64,000 bases of DNA from Hydrogenophaga taeniospiralis (GTDB lineage Bacteria > Pseudomonadota > Gammaproteobacteria > Burkholderiales > Burkholderiaceae_C), in NCBI RefSeq assembly GCF_020510445.1, contig NZ_JAHBAG010000001.1, positions 5,211,672 through 5,275,671 of the forward strand. Reading direction: 5' to 3'. A model generated the notes under the pieces. That model was not told the origin of the DNA, ran no database searches, and was given only the letters and a program-made list of their open reading frames with translations. Shown here in pieces: positions 17,626 to 24,862 of this stretch. The position numbers were made by a program, and so were the translations under genes. The first letter of the stretch is position 1, and the number at the start of each line of letters is the position of its first letter.

Positions 17626-17804
17626 AACAAGCCCCCTTGCGTTCCCACCCCTTTGGGGTGGCCCCGGGGCTCCACCGCTGCGCGGGTCGCTGCCCCAGGA
17701 ACGGGAAGGGCCCCGGTCCTTGCCGGGTCCGGGGGCTGATTCGCCTTGGGGCGGCCCGGCGGCGCATCGATCTTCGCACCCCCTGACGCATTGAGGGAAC
17801 CCGC
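17626..17804 (+). repeat. GC-rich intergenic repeat, family A, single copy inside the transporter operon
   Basis: The gap contains CTCCACCGCTGCGCGGGTCG at 17670-17689 and CCTTGGGGCGGCCCGGCGG at 17744-17762. Both blocks are shared with the tandem array at 41680-41961. Short palindromes (CCCCTTTGGGGTGG, CCGGTCCTTGCCGG) could form hairpins in the mRNA between the binding-protein and permease genes, a position where such elements often limit downstream expression. Confidence 0.7.
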
Positions 17805-18476
17805 ATGCGCATCGAACTCGACTTCATCGCCGTGTTGCTGCAGTGGCCACTGCTCGCCAAAGGCGTGCTCTGGACGCTGGGCCTGACCGCCATCTCGGCC
17901 GTGATCGGTCTGGTGGTGGGCACGCTCTGCGCCTGGGCGCGCAGCAGCGGCCCGCTGTGGCTGCGCTGGGTGGTGGGCTGCTATGTGGAACTCATCCGCA
18001 ACACGCCCTTCATCGTGCAGCTGTTCTTCGTGTTCTTCGGCCTGCCGGCCGCGGGCGTGAAGCTCACGCCCGAGATCGCGTCGGTGATCGCGATGGTGAT
18101 CAACCTCGGCGCCTACGCGGCGGAGATCGTCCGCGCCGGCATCGATGCCACGCCCAAGGGCCAGTTCGAAGCCGCGGCCAGCCTGGCGCTCTCGCGCGTG
18201 CAGACCTTCCTGCACGTGGTGCTGCCACCCGCGCTGCAGAAGGTGTGGCCCGCGCTCACCAGCCAGATCATCATCGTGATGCTGGGTTCGGCCGTGTGTG
18301 GCCAGATCTCCACCGAAGAGCTGAGCTACGCGGCCAACCTGATCCAGAGCCGCAACTTCCGCGCCTTCGAGGCCTTCATCGTCGCCACCGGCATCTACCT
18401 GCTGCTGTCGGTGGGTGTGCGTGCGCTGCTCAACTGGGCTGGCCCGCGTTATCTCTTTGGAGGCCGCCGTGGTTGA
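17805..18476 (+). CDS. Amino-acid ABC transporter permease (HisM/GlnP type), first of two
   Basis: This 223-residue inner-membrane permease has about five hydrophobic segments. It carries the HisMQ family opening LLQWPLLAKGVLWTLGLTAISAVIG, the ELIRNTPFIVQLFFVFFGLP region and the transport loop EAAASLALSRVQTFLHVVLPPALQKVWPAL (read in parts). It forms the heteromeric channel with the next gene. The next gene's GTG start overlaps its end by eight bases. Confidence 0.9.
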   Translation: MRIELDFIAVLLQWPLLAKGVLWTLGLTAISAVIGLVVGTLCAWARSSGPLWLRWVVGCYVELIRNTPFIVQLFFVFFGLPAAGVKLTPEIASVIAMVINLGAYAAEIVRAGIDATPKGQFEAAASLALSRVQTFLHVVLPPALQKVWPALTSQIIIVMLGSAVCGQISTEELSYAANLIQSRNFRAFEAFIVATGIYLLLSVGVRALLNWAGPRYLFGGRRG

Positions 18477-19119
18477 TTTTTCTTTGTGGGACATCTTCCG
18501 CAACCTGCTGCTGGCCGCGCGCTGGACGGTGGGCCTTTCGCTGATCGCCTTCGTCGGCGGTGGCCTGGTGGGCATCGCCCTGCTGGTGGCGCGCACCGCG
18601 CGCTGGCCCGGCGCCGAGCGCTTCGTCGCCGGCTACGTGCAGCTGTTCCAGGGCACACCGCTGCTGATGCAGCTGTTCCTGGCCTACTTCGGTCTGGCGC
18701 TGTTTGGCGTCGACACCTCGGCCTGGATGGCCGCGGCGGTGGCGCTCACGCTCTACACCAGCGCCTTTCTGGTCGAGATCTGGCGCGGCTGCGTGGCCGC
18801 CGTGCCCAAGGGCCAGTGGGAAGCGGCGCAGAGCCTGGCGCTGAGCTTTGGCGAACAGCTGCGCCACGTGATCCTGCCGCAGGCCACGCGCATCGCCATC
18901 GCGCCCACGGTGGGCTTCCTGGTGCAGGTCGTCAAAGGCACGGCGCTGGCCTCGGTGATCGGCTTCGTCGAACTCACCAAAGCCGGCACCATGATCACCA
19001 ACGCCACCTTCCAGCCCTTCCTGGTCTACAGCTGCGTGGCCCTTCTGTACTTTGCGCTGTGCTTCCCTGTGAGCCTGTATGCGCGTTCCCTCGAGAGGAA
19101 ACTCAATGCAAGTCGCTGA
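18469..19119 (+). CDS. Amino-acid ABC transporter permease (HisQ/GlnP type), second of two
   Basis: This 216-residue permease pairs with the preceding one. GTG 18469 (VVDFSLWDIFRN) is chosen because GGAGG lies at 18459-18463. The longer open frame from 18415 lies inside the upstream gene. Family marks are VQLFQGTPLLMQLFLAYFGL, the EIWRGCVAAVPKGQWEAAQSLALS loop and VVKGTALASVIGFVELTKAG. Membrane segments and length fit the HisMQ family. Confidence 0.9.
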   Translation: MVDFSLWDIFRNLLLAARWTVGLSLIAFVGGGLVGIALLVARTARWPGAERFVAGYVQLFQGTPLLMQLFLAYFGLALFGVDTSAWMAAAVALTLYTSAFLVEIWRGCVAAVPKGQWEAAQSLALSFGEQLRHVILPQATRIAIAPTVGFLVQVVKGTALASVIGFVELTKAGTMITNATFQPFLVYSCVALLYFALCFPVSLYARSLERKLNASR

Positions 19120-19885
19120 ACCCACCGTGATCGGTACGCCGCTGGCCAAGACCGGTCCCATCGTCGACATCCACCAGCTGCGCAAGTCCTACGGCAGCAA
19201 CGAGGTGCTCAAGGGCATCGACCTGCAGGTCAGGCCCGGCGAGGTGATCGCCATCATCGGCAAGAGTGGCTCGGGCAAGAGCACGCTGCTGCGCTGCATC
19301 AACGGGCTGGAGGTGTTCCAGAGCGGCAGCCTGAGCGTGGACGGCCAGCCGCTGCTGCACGGCAACGCCGCAGCCATGCGCGAGCTGCGCCAGCACGTGG
19401 GCATGATCTTCCAGAACTTCAACCTGTTCCCGCACCTGAGCGTGGGCAAGAACGTGATGCTCGCGCCCGGTCTGGTAAAGAAGATCGACAGCGCCGCCAG
19501 CGAGGCCAAGGCGCGCCAGCTGCTGGACCGTGTGGGCCTGGGCGAGAAGTTCGACGCCTTCCCCGACCAGCTCTCGGGTGGCCAGCAGCAGCGCGTGGCG
19601 ATCGCGCGCGCACTGGCCATGGAGCCCAGCGTGCTGCTCTGCGACGAGATCACCTCGGCCCTCGACCCCGAACTCGTGGGCGAGGTGCTGCGCGTGGTGG
19701 AATCGCTGGCCGACGAGGGCATGACCCTGCTGATGGTCACGCACGAGATGGGCTTCGCGCGCAAGGTGAGCGACCGCGTGATCTTCATGCACCAGGGACG
19801 GGTGCACGAGATGGGTCCGCCGGCGGAACTCTTTGGCAGCCCGCAAACGCCGGAACTGCAGCAGTTCCTGTCGTCTATCCACTGA
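19106..19885 (+). CDS. Amino-acid ABC transporter ATP-binding protein (GlnQ/HisP type)
   Basis: The 259-residue ATPase has Walker A GKSGSGKST, Q-loop FQNFNLFPHLSV, signature LSGGQQQR, Walker B LLCDEITSALDPELV and the switch THEMGFARKVSDRVIFMHQG. This motif set is diagnostic for the polar amino-acid (PAAT) family. ATG 19106 follows GAGAGGA at 19094-19099 and overlaps the permease end by 14 bases. The operon order is regulator, binding protein, two permeases, ATPase. The gene overlaps the convergent anion transporter end by 11 bases. Confidence 0.93.
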   Translation: MQVAEPTVIGTPLAKTGPIVDIHQLRKSYGSNEVLKGIDLQVRPGEVIAIIGKSGSGKSTLLRCINGLEVFQSGSLSVDGQPLLHGNAAAMRELRQHVGMIFQNFNLFPHLSVGKNVMLAPGLVKKIDSAASEAKARQLLDRVGLGEKFDAFPDQLSGGQQQRVAIARALAMEPSVLLCDEITSALDPELVGEVLRVVESLADEGMTLLMVTHEMGFARKVSDRVIFMHQGRVHEMGPPAELFGSPQTPELQQFLSSIH

Positions 19886-21164
19886 TCCAGCGCATCCAGC
19901 CCCACACCACCACCAGCGTGGCCAGCGTCACCGGGATGCCGGTGAGCGCATGCCGCTTCCAGTCGATGCCGATGCCCTGCTTCGCGGCCAGGTCGGCCAC
20001 GATCAGGTTGGCGATCGAGCCCACCAGCAGCAGGTTGCCGGCGAAGGTGCTCACCAGCGCGAGCATCGTGCCCGCCTCGCTGGCGTTGGCGCCCAGGTGC
20101 GGCAACAGCAGCATGACCGCCGGCACGTTGGAGACCAGGTTGGACAGCGCCACACCCAGCACCAGCAGCGGCCCGGGGTCGGCCAGGTGCACGCCCTGGC
20201 TGGACATCCATGCCACCGCCTGCGCCGCCAGACCGGTGGTTTCGAACGCGTGGTTGACCACGAACAGGCCGATGAACAGCAACAGGAGCGGCCAGTCCAC
20301 AAAACCTATCACGTGCGAGGAATGCAGGCGCCGGCTCAGCAGCAGCACGCCCGCACCGACCAGCGCCGCCACGTCGCGCGGCCAGTCGGTGAACAGGAAG
20401 ATGCCCATCAGGGCCGTGGCCACCGCCAGTCCCTTCGTGGTCTGCCAGCGGTCGAATGCGGGCTCCTCTTCCGGGCTCGCGGCCGGCAGCAGCGCCATGT
20501 CCGCCGGGCGGCGCGGTTCGCCCGCCCCCGTGCGTGCCCCCGGCCCGTAGGCCAGCCACAACCACAGCAGGCCCAGGCTCAACACCACCGGTGGCAGCGC
20601 CTGGTGCACATAGCCGCCGAACGGCAGTTGCAGCACGGAGCCGATCAGCATGTTCTGCGGGTTGCCGATCAGCGTCGCGGCCGAGCCGATGTTGGCGGCG
20701 CAGGCCAGGCCGATCAGGAACGGCAGCGGATTCAGCCCGCGCTGCAGGCACAGGCGCGCGACCACCGGCGTCATGGCCAGGCAGATGATGTCGTTGGAAA
20801 AGACCGCCGACAGCGCGCCGGCCACAGCGATCAGCGCCGCCAGCAGCCCAGGGCGTGAGAGCGGCATGGCACCGACACGGCGCGTGACTTCGGCGTAGAA
20901 ACCGCCCAGCCGCATCTGGGCCGACACCACCATGAAGGCGAACAGCAGCACGATGGTGGGCAGGTCCACCGCACGCGCGGCGTCTTCCACCGGCAGGCCG
21001 GCCAGCGCGATCACCGCGATGGCGCCGAGCAGGGCCACGCCCGAACGGTCGAGCTTCAGGCGCGGCAGGCCGCCGAGGAACATGCCGAGGTACACCACCG
21101 CGAACACGGCAACAATGCCCCAGTCGGTGGCAGAATGCCCGAACAGGGCGGTCGATGGCGTCAT
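19875..21164 (-). CDS. SLC13/ArsB-NhaD superfamily anion transporter
   Basis: This 429-residue integral membrane protein has about eleven hydrophobic segments. Ion-transporter superfamily marks are FSNDIICLAMTPVV, the hairpin GLACAANIGSAATLIGNPQNMLIG and its second-half repeat LSNLVSNVPAVMLLLPHL...AGNLLLVGSIANLIV. Members move dicarboxylates, sulfate or arsenite; the substrate here is unknown. ATG 21164 is used, but ATG 21191, which adds nine residues, is equally open. It is convergent with the amino-acid transporter operon. Confidence 0.82.
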   Translation of the reverse strand: MTPSTALFGHSATDWGIVAVFAVVYLGMFLGGLPRLKLDRSGVALLGAIAVIALAGLPVEDAARAVDLPTIVLLFAFMVVSAQMRLGGFYAEVTRRVGAMPLSRPGLLAALIAVAGALSAVFSNDIICLAMTPVVARLCLQRGLNPLPFLIGLACAANIGSAATLIGNPQNMLIGSVLQLPFGGYVHQALPPVVLSLGLLWLWLAYGPGARTGAGEPRRPADMALLPAASPEEEPAFDRWQTTKGLAVATALMGIFLFTDWPRDVAALVGAGVLLLSRRLHSSHVIGFVDWPLLLLFIGLFVVNHAFETTGLAAQAVAWMSSQGVHLADPGPLLVLGVALSNLVSNVPAVMLLLPHLGANASEAGTMLALVSTFAGNLLLVGSIANLIVADLAAKQGIGIDWKRHALTGIPVTLATLVVVWGWMRWISG

Positions 21165-21275
21165 GAAGGCAGGCTTTTTGTGGTGCGGCATGGTAGCAAA
21201 GGCCTGGAGACCGACCACCGCGTTCGCCCTTGGAACCCACACCACCCGTCCCACCAACCACCTGTTTTCCAGACC

Positions 21276-21671
21276 ATGATCTCCCGCCAACAACTTCTTT
21301 CCTGGTGCAAACCGCTGCTGGTCAGCGCGGTGGTGCTGCTCGCCGCCTGCAACCCGATCGCCATCATCAGCGCCGACCCCTCGCCGGCCACGGTGGGTGA
21401 ATCGGTGACCTTCGACGGCTCCGGGACCGTGATCTCGAAAACGCCGGCCGATACCGTCGCGACGTCTTACGAGTGGGATTTCGGCGATGGCAGCAGCGCC
21501 AAGGGCGAGGCGGTCAGCCACACCTACACCGCCGCGGGCACCTACACCGTCACCCTCACGGTCACGGACAGCGCGGGCCGGGAGGGCAGCACGACCGAAG
21601 AGATCACGGTGGAGCCGGCCAGCCAGACAAGCACATCCACCCAGTCAACGACGACGTCCGGGACCGAATGA
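21276..21671 (+). CDS. Small lipoprotein with one PKD domain
   Basis: The protein has 131 residues. A lipoprotein signal ends in LLAAC near residue 24. A single PKD fold follows: SADPSPATVGESVTFDGSGT, then the hallmark YEWDFGDGSS, VSHTYTAAGTYTVTLTVTDSAG. The last 20 residues are a Ser/Thr-rich tail. PKD domains mediate protein or glycan contacts at the cell surface. It stands alone between divergent and convergent genes and ends 37 bases before a strong terminator. Its partner is unknown. Confidence 0.8.
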   Translation: MISRQQLLSWCKPLLVSAVVLLAACNPIAIISADPSPATVGESVTFDGSGTVISKTPADTVATSYEWDFGDGSSAKGEAVSHTYTAAGTYTVTLTVTDSAGREGSTTEEITVEPASQTSTSTQSTTTSGTE

Positions 21672-21707
21672 CCCCTTGCGGGGACCCACCGGGCGCTGCC
21701 CCAAAAC

Positions 21708-21732
21708 AAAGACCCGCCGAGGCGGGTCTTTT
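21708..21732. terminator. Bidirectional intrinsic terminator
   Basis: AAAGACCCGCC-GA-GGCGGGTCTTTT forms an 8-bp GC-rich stem flanked by an A-run on the left and a T-run on the right. It can therefore end transcription of the PKD gene on the plus strand and of the convergent hydrolase gene on the minus strand. Confidence 0.9.
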
Positions 21733-21755
21733 GCTGTGAGCTTGAGGGAACCACC

Positions 21756-22745
21756 TCAGCCCTGCAGCGACTTCCACATCTCCATGTCGCGCTCGGCGGT
21801 CCAGATGCGCGGGTTCTTGATGCCGCTGGCTTCGTCGTAGGCACGGCTCACGTCAAACGGCAGGCAGTGTTCGTAGATGAACACATGGCCGAACACCGGG
21901 TCCATGCTCTTGCGGGTGTGGGCCATGGCGGCCTTGAGGTCCATGCCGGCGGCGGCGGCCTCCTTGCCGGCCTGGAACAGGGTGGTGACCCAGCGCTTCG
22001 TGTAGTCCAGCGCCTTGTTCACGTCGGCGTTGCCCTTCATGGCCTCGCCGCGGCCGGGCACGATGAATTCGGGCTTCAAGGCACGCAGGGCTTCGAGCGT
22101 GGCGGGCCACTCTTCGAGCTGGGCGTCGCCGGTGTAGACACCCGCTTCGTACTCCACCAGGTCGCCGCTGAACAGCACTTTTTCGTCCGCCACCCAGGCG
22201 ATGGTGTCGCCACGGGTGTGGCCGTGGCCAGGGCTCCAGATCTGCACCGTCACGCCGCCCAGGTCGATGCTGAGCTTGCCGGGCACCTCGCCCTGGGTCG
22301 CGTCGCCGCCACCGATCACCATGGTGGGCCAGGTCAGGCCGGGCACGCTGTCGGCGCCACGGAACAGGCGCGGGAAGCGCTCCATCTCGCTCTGCATGTC
22401 CTGCGCGCCGCGCTCGACGATCAGTTCGTAGGTGCCCTGGCTGGCGATGACTTCGGTGGCGCCCTCGGCCAGGTAGGCGCTGGCGCCCAGCACGCGCACC
22501 GCGTGGTAGTGGGTCAGCAGCACGTACTTGATCGGCTTGTCCGAGACCTTGCGGATCTGCTGGATCAGGTCGCGCGCCATGGCCGGCGTGGCGGTGGCGT
22601 CGCTGACCATGATGTATTTGTCGCCGATGATGACGCCCGAGTTCGGATCGCCCTCGGCGGTGTAGGCCCAGCAGTGCGGGCTGAGCTGTTCGAAGGTGAT
22701 CTTTTTGTCTTCCAGGTCGGCCTGGGAAGCGAAGGCTTTGCTCAT
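21756..22745 (-). CDS. Metallo-beta-lactamase-fold hydrolase with atypical metal motif
   Basis: This 329-residue MBL-fold protein has DKYIMVSDATATPAMARDL, the metal loop LLTHYHAVRVLGAS, the GHGHTRGDTIAWV histidine segment and LFSGDLVEY. The canonical HxHxDH motif is reduced to HYHAVR: the Asp and third His are absent, so one metal site may be missing or altered. The C-terminal 100 residues form a helical extension found in some Comamonadaceae homologues. A tetR gene lies upstream on the same strand, 165 bases away, and may control it. The substrate is unknown. Confidence 0.8.
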   Translation of the reverse strand: MSKAFASQADLEDKKITFEQLSPHCWAYTAEGDPNSGVIIGDKYIMVSDATATPAMARDLIQQIRKVSDKPIKYVLLTHYHAVRVLGASAYLAEGATEVIASQGTYELIVERGAQDMQSEMERFPRLFRGADSVPGLTWPTMVIGGGDATQGEVPGKLSIDLGGVTVQIWSPGHGHTRGDTIAWVADEKVLFSGDLVEYEAGVYTGDAQLEEWPATLEALRALKPEFIVPGRGEAMKGNADVNKALDYTKRWVTTLFQAGKEAAAAGMDLKAAMAHTRKSMDPVFGHVFIYEHCLPFDVSRAYDEASGIKNPRIWTAERDMEMWKSLQG

Positions 22746-22813
22746 GGGGGTCTCCTGTGGGGCGCGGACGCGCGAATCGACAACCGGTGAGATTTTACCT
22801 AAACGAAATCAAT

Positions 22814-22827
22814 TTCACATTGGTGAA
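22814..22827. promoter_or_regulatory. Inverted repeat upstream of the MBL-fold hydrolase
   Basis: TTCAC-ATTG-GTGAA lies 69 bases before the hydrolase start in a locally AT-rich segment. It may be an operator for the neighbouring TetR protein, but it does not match the palindrome at the tetR start codon. Confidence 0.35.
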
Positions 22828-22910
22828 CGAATAACCCCGCACCACACCCAGGAAACGCCCGGTAGCCGGTGGGCCGGCGCGCGGGGTGAGCGGGCATGCC
22901 TCAAAGGCCC

Positions 22911-23510
22911 TCAGCCTCCCAGGCCTTTTTCGAGCACGGCCACCACCTCGTCGGCAAAAGCGGCGTAGCTCATGGGGCCGCCCGGGCGCAGCCAGGTGAA
23001 GGTCCAGTTGATCATGCCGAACAGCATCATGGTCAGCGCGGTCTGGTTGGCCGGCGTCACGCGCTCGGGGTAGGCGCGTTTGAGGAAGCGGGTGAAGGCG
23101 GCCACCACGTCGCGCTGGCGGTTCAGGATGAGCTCGCGCTGCGCCTCGCCCAGGAACTTGGTGTCGGACACCAGCGCCACGTGGCGCGTGGCCGAGCTTT
23201 CGTATTCGGCCAGGAACGCGCGCACCAGTTCGTTGAGCGCATCGCGCTCGCTCAGGTTCTTGCGCTGGGCCCGCGCCTCGGCCTCGCCGATCAGCGCCAG
23301 CAGCCGCTGGGTGTAGCGGTCGAGCAGGTCGAAGAGGATCGCTTCCTTGCTCTCGTAATAGTGGTAGAGCCGTGCCTTGCTGGTGCCGCAGGCGGTGGCG
23401 ATGGTGTTCATGCTCGCGGCCGGGAAGCTCTGGCGGGCAAAACACTGCGCCGCGACGTCGAGGATTTCGTCGCGCTTGAGGTCGTGGGTGGCGGATCTGG
23501 GGCGGGCCAT
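22911..23510 (-). CDS. TetR/AcrR family transcriptional regulator
   Basis: The protein has 199 residues. The N-terminal helix-turn-helix is KRDEILDVAAQCFARQSFPAASMNTIATACGTSKARLYHYYESKEAIL (residues about 10-57), and the ligand-binding half is helical. ATG 23510 (MARPRSATHDL) is preferred; the frame remains open further upstream, but that part lies in repeat DNA. The start codon lies inside a perfect 31-bp palindrome, suggesting tight self-repression. It could govern the hydrolase downstream. The effector is unknown. Confidence 0.88.
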   Translation of the reverse strand: MARPRSATHDLKRDEILDVAAQCFARQSFPAASMNTIATACGTSKARLYHYYESKEAILFDLLDRYTQRLLALIGEAEARAQRKNLSERDALNELVRAFLAEYESSATRHVALVSDTKFLGEAQRELILNRQRDVVAAFTRFLKRAYPERVTPANQTALTMMLFGMINWTFTWLRPGGPMSYAAFADEVVAVLEKGLGG

Positions 23511-23535
23511 GGGTGGACATTGTCCACCCATGGCC
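23505..23535. promoter_or_regulatory. Perfect 31-bp palindrome across the tetR start codon
   Basis: Arms GGCCATGGGTGGACA (23505-23519) and TGTCCACCCATGGCC (23521-23535) are exact reverse complements around one central T. The tetR start codon (23508-23510) lies in one arm. The size and symmetry fit a TetR dimer operator. As mRNA it would also form a hairpin over the initiation site. Confidence 0.7.
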
Positions 23536-23540
23536 AGGAT

Positions 23541-23750
23541 GGGCTCCCCCCGCGCCGGCCTGACGGCCGTCACCCCCCAAGGGGGCGGCGCGAGTGGCCC
23601 GGCGAAGCCGGTTCCACCGCGCCCTGAAAACCGGACCACCCCCATCGCTTGCTCGCTGCGCGTAGCCGCTCAGCCCCTCAAGGGGCAACGCCTGCGGCCT
23701 GGCGAAGCCAGTTCCGCGGCGTTCTGGGCCAAGACACTTCACGCCGGACA
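23541..23750 (+). repeat. Two intergenic palindromic repeats, family B, between tetR and the TfoX-like gene
   Basis: The 347-base gap has no gene. Copy one (about 23541-23627) contains CCCCCCAAGGGGGCGGCG and GGCCCGGCGAAGCCGGTTCC. Copy two (about 23655-23750) contains CCCCTCAAGGGGCAACG, GGCGAAGCCAGTTCCGCGGC and CACTTCACGCCGGA. Both match elements at 27141, 30880, 33490 and 39701. Confidence 0.75.
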
Positions 23751-23857
23751 GGCCACGCTCACTCGCGCGGGGTCTGTTGGCACTTTGCGCGGGCATGAGT
23801 TCCCTTGATCGCGCTTGGTGGGTTGGCACGTCGATTGCCGTTGACTACCATGCGCGC

Positions 23858-24232
23858 ATGGCCACCAAACCCATCATCGATCCTTTTGTGCTGCACGCCT
23901 GCGAGCTGCTGTCCTGTCTCGGCTCGTGCAAGGCCGTGCGCATGTTCGGGGGCTATGGCCTGTCGGTGGACGGCATGAACGTGGGGCTCATTGCCTGGGA
24001 CACCTTGTTCCTCAAGACCAACGCCGAGACCGAACCCCAGTGGCTGGCCGCGGGCGGGCGGCCTTTTCAGTACGAGGCCAAGGGCAAGACCATGCGCTTG
24101 CACTACCACACGCCGCCCGAGGACGCGCTGGAATCGCCCGCGCTGATGGCGCCCTGGGCCCGGCTGGCGCTGGGCGCCGCGGTGGCGGCACGAAAGCCGG
24201 CACCGCAGCGCAAAAAGTCCTCGGCACGCTAG
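23858..24232 (+). CDS. TfoX/Sxy N-terminal domain protein
   Basis: This 124-residue single-domain protein shows the TfoX N-terminal pattern: VLHACELLSCLGSCKAVRMFGGYGLSVDGMNVGLI, then DTLFLKTNAE and PFQYEAKGKTMRLHYHTPPEDALES. The domain is shared with competence regulators, but stand-alone versions without the C-terminal half are common and poorly understood. ATG 23858 is chosen because the upstream part of the open frame is poor in family similarity. The C terminus is Lys/Arg-rich. Confidence 0.82.
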   Translation: MATKPIIDPFVLHACELLSCLGSCKAVRMFGGYGLSVDGMNVGLIAWDTLFLKTNAETEPQWLAAGGRPFQYEAKGKTMRLHYHTPPEDALESPALMAPWARLALGAAVAARKPAPQRKKSSAR

Positions 24233-24266
24233 CGGCCTTCTCGGGCAGGCGCTGGCCGCGCCCGGC

Positions 24267-24746
24267 TCACCAGTGCCCGGCCTCGTACGGGCCCAGCACC
24301 CGCCCCCGGCCGGCCGCCAGGAACTCGCTGTAGCCCAGCAGGCCGCGCAGCACCCGCACCGTTGCCACGCCCGCCCGACCCAGCGCTTCGCCGAGGTCGC
24401 GCGCGGGCGACGCCACTTCTCGGGCGAAGCGGCTGGGGGCCGCCGACGCCGTGGCGTCGGACCAGTCGAAATGCACCGGCCCGGCGTCGTCGGGGCGGGC
24501 AACGGGCTCCATGACCAGCCGGGCGCCGGGTGGCACGGCCAGCACATCGCCCGGGCCCAGGAAACGATCACCCAGTTCGTTGGGCGCGCCCTGGTAAGGG
24601 CCGCCCAGCGTCACCCACACCCGACCGCAGAAGATGCGCAGCACAGCGGTCTTCTTCGGGCTCAGGCTCATGGCGTGGCCGGGGTGCAGTCGCCAGGCGC
24701 CGATGGGTGCACGGCGGGCGGACAAAGAAGCAGCGGGATGTGACAT
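24267..24746 (-). CDS. DUF2917 domain protein
   Basis: The protein has 159 residues. A cupin-like DUF2917 core is visible: GAWRLHPGHAMSLSPKKTAVLRIFCGRVWVTLGG, then GDRFLGPGDVLAVPPGARLVMEP (both read in parts). The C-terminal half is helical and less conserved. A GGAG element supports ATG 24746 over the longer start at 24779. It is divergent from a LysR-type gene, a common arrangement for DUF2917 proteins in Burkholderiales, so LysR control of this gene is likely. Function is unknown. Confidence 0.8.
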   Translation of the reverse strand: MSHPAASLSARRAPIGAWRLHPGHAMSLSPKKTAVLRIFCGRVWVTLGGPYQGAPNELGDRFLGPGDVLAVPPGARLVMEPVARPDDAGPVHFDWSDATASAAPSRFAREVASPARDLGEALGRAGVATVRVLRGLLGYSEFLAAGRGRVLGPYEAGHW

Positions 24747-24800
24747 ACGGTTCTCCAGTGACAAAAACACGGATGCCATCTTCCCGCGCCCTTGTCCATG

Positions 24801-24857
24801 GGTCCAATGAAATGGCGGTAAGCTATTGATTCGGATACCGCATCAATTGATTGGACC
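24801..24857. promoter_or_regulatory. Nested LysR-type operator between the DUF2917 and lysR genes
   Basis: The inner element ATTGAT-N11-ATCAAT (24825-24847) fits the T-N11-A LysR box exactly. An outer pair GGTCCAAT (24801-24808) / ATTGGACC (24850-24857) is a second perfect inverted repeat framing it. The lysR ATG follows at 24863. Confidence 0.75.
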
Positions 24858-24862
24858 TGCCC

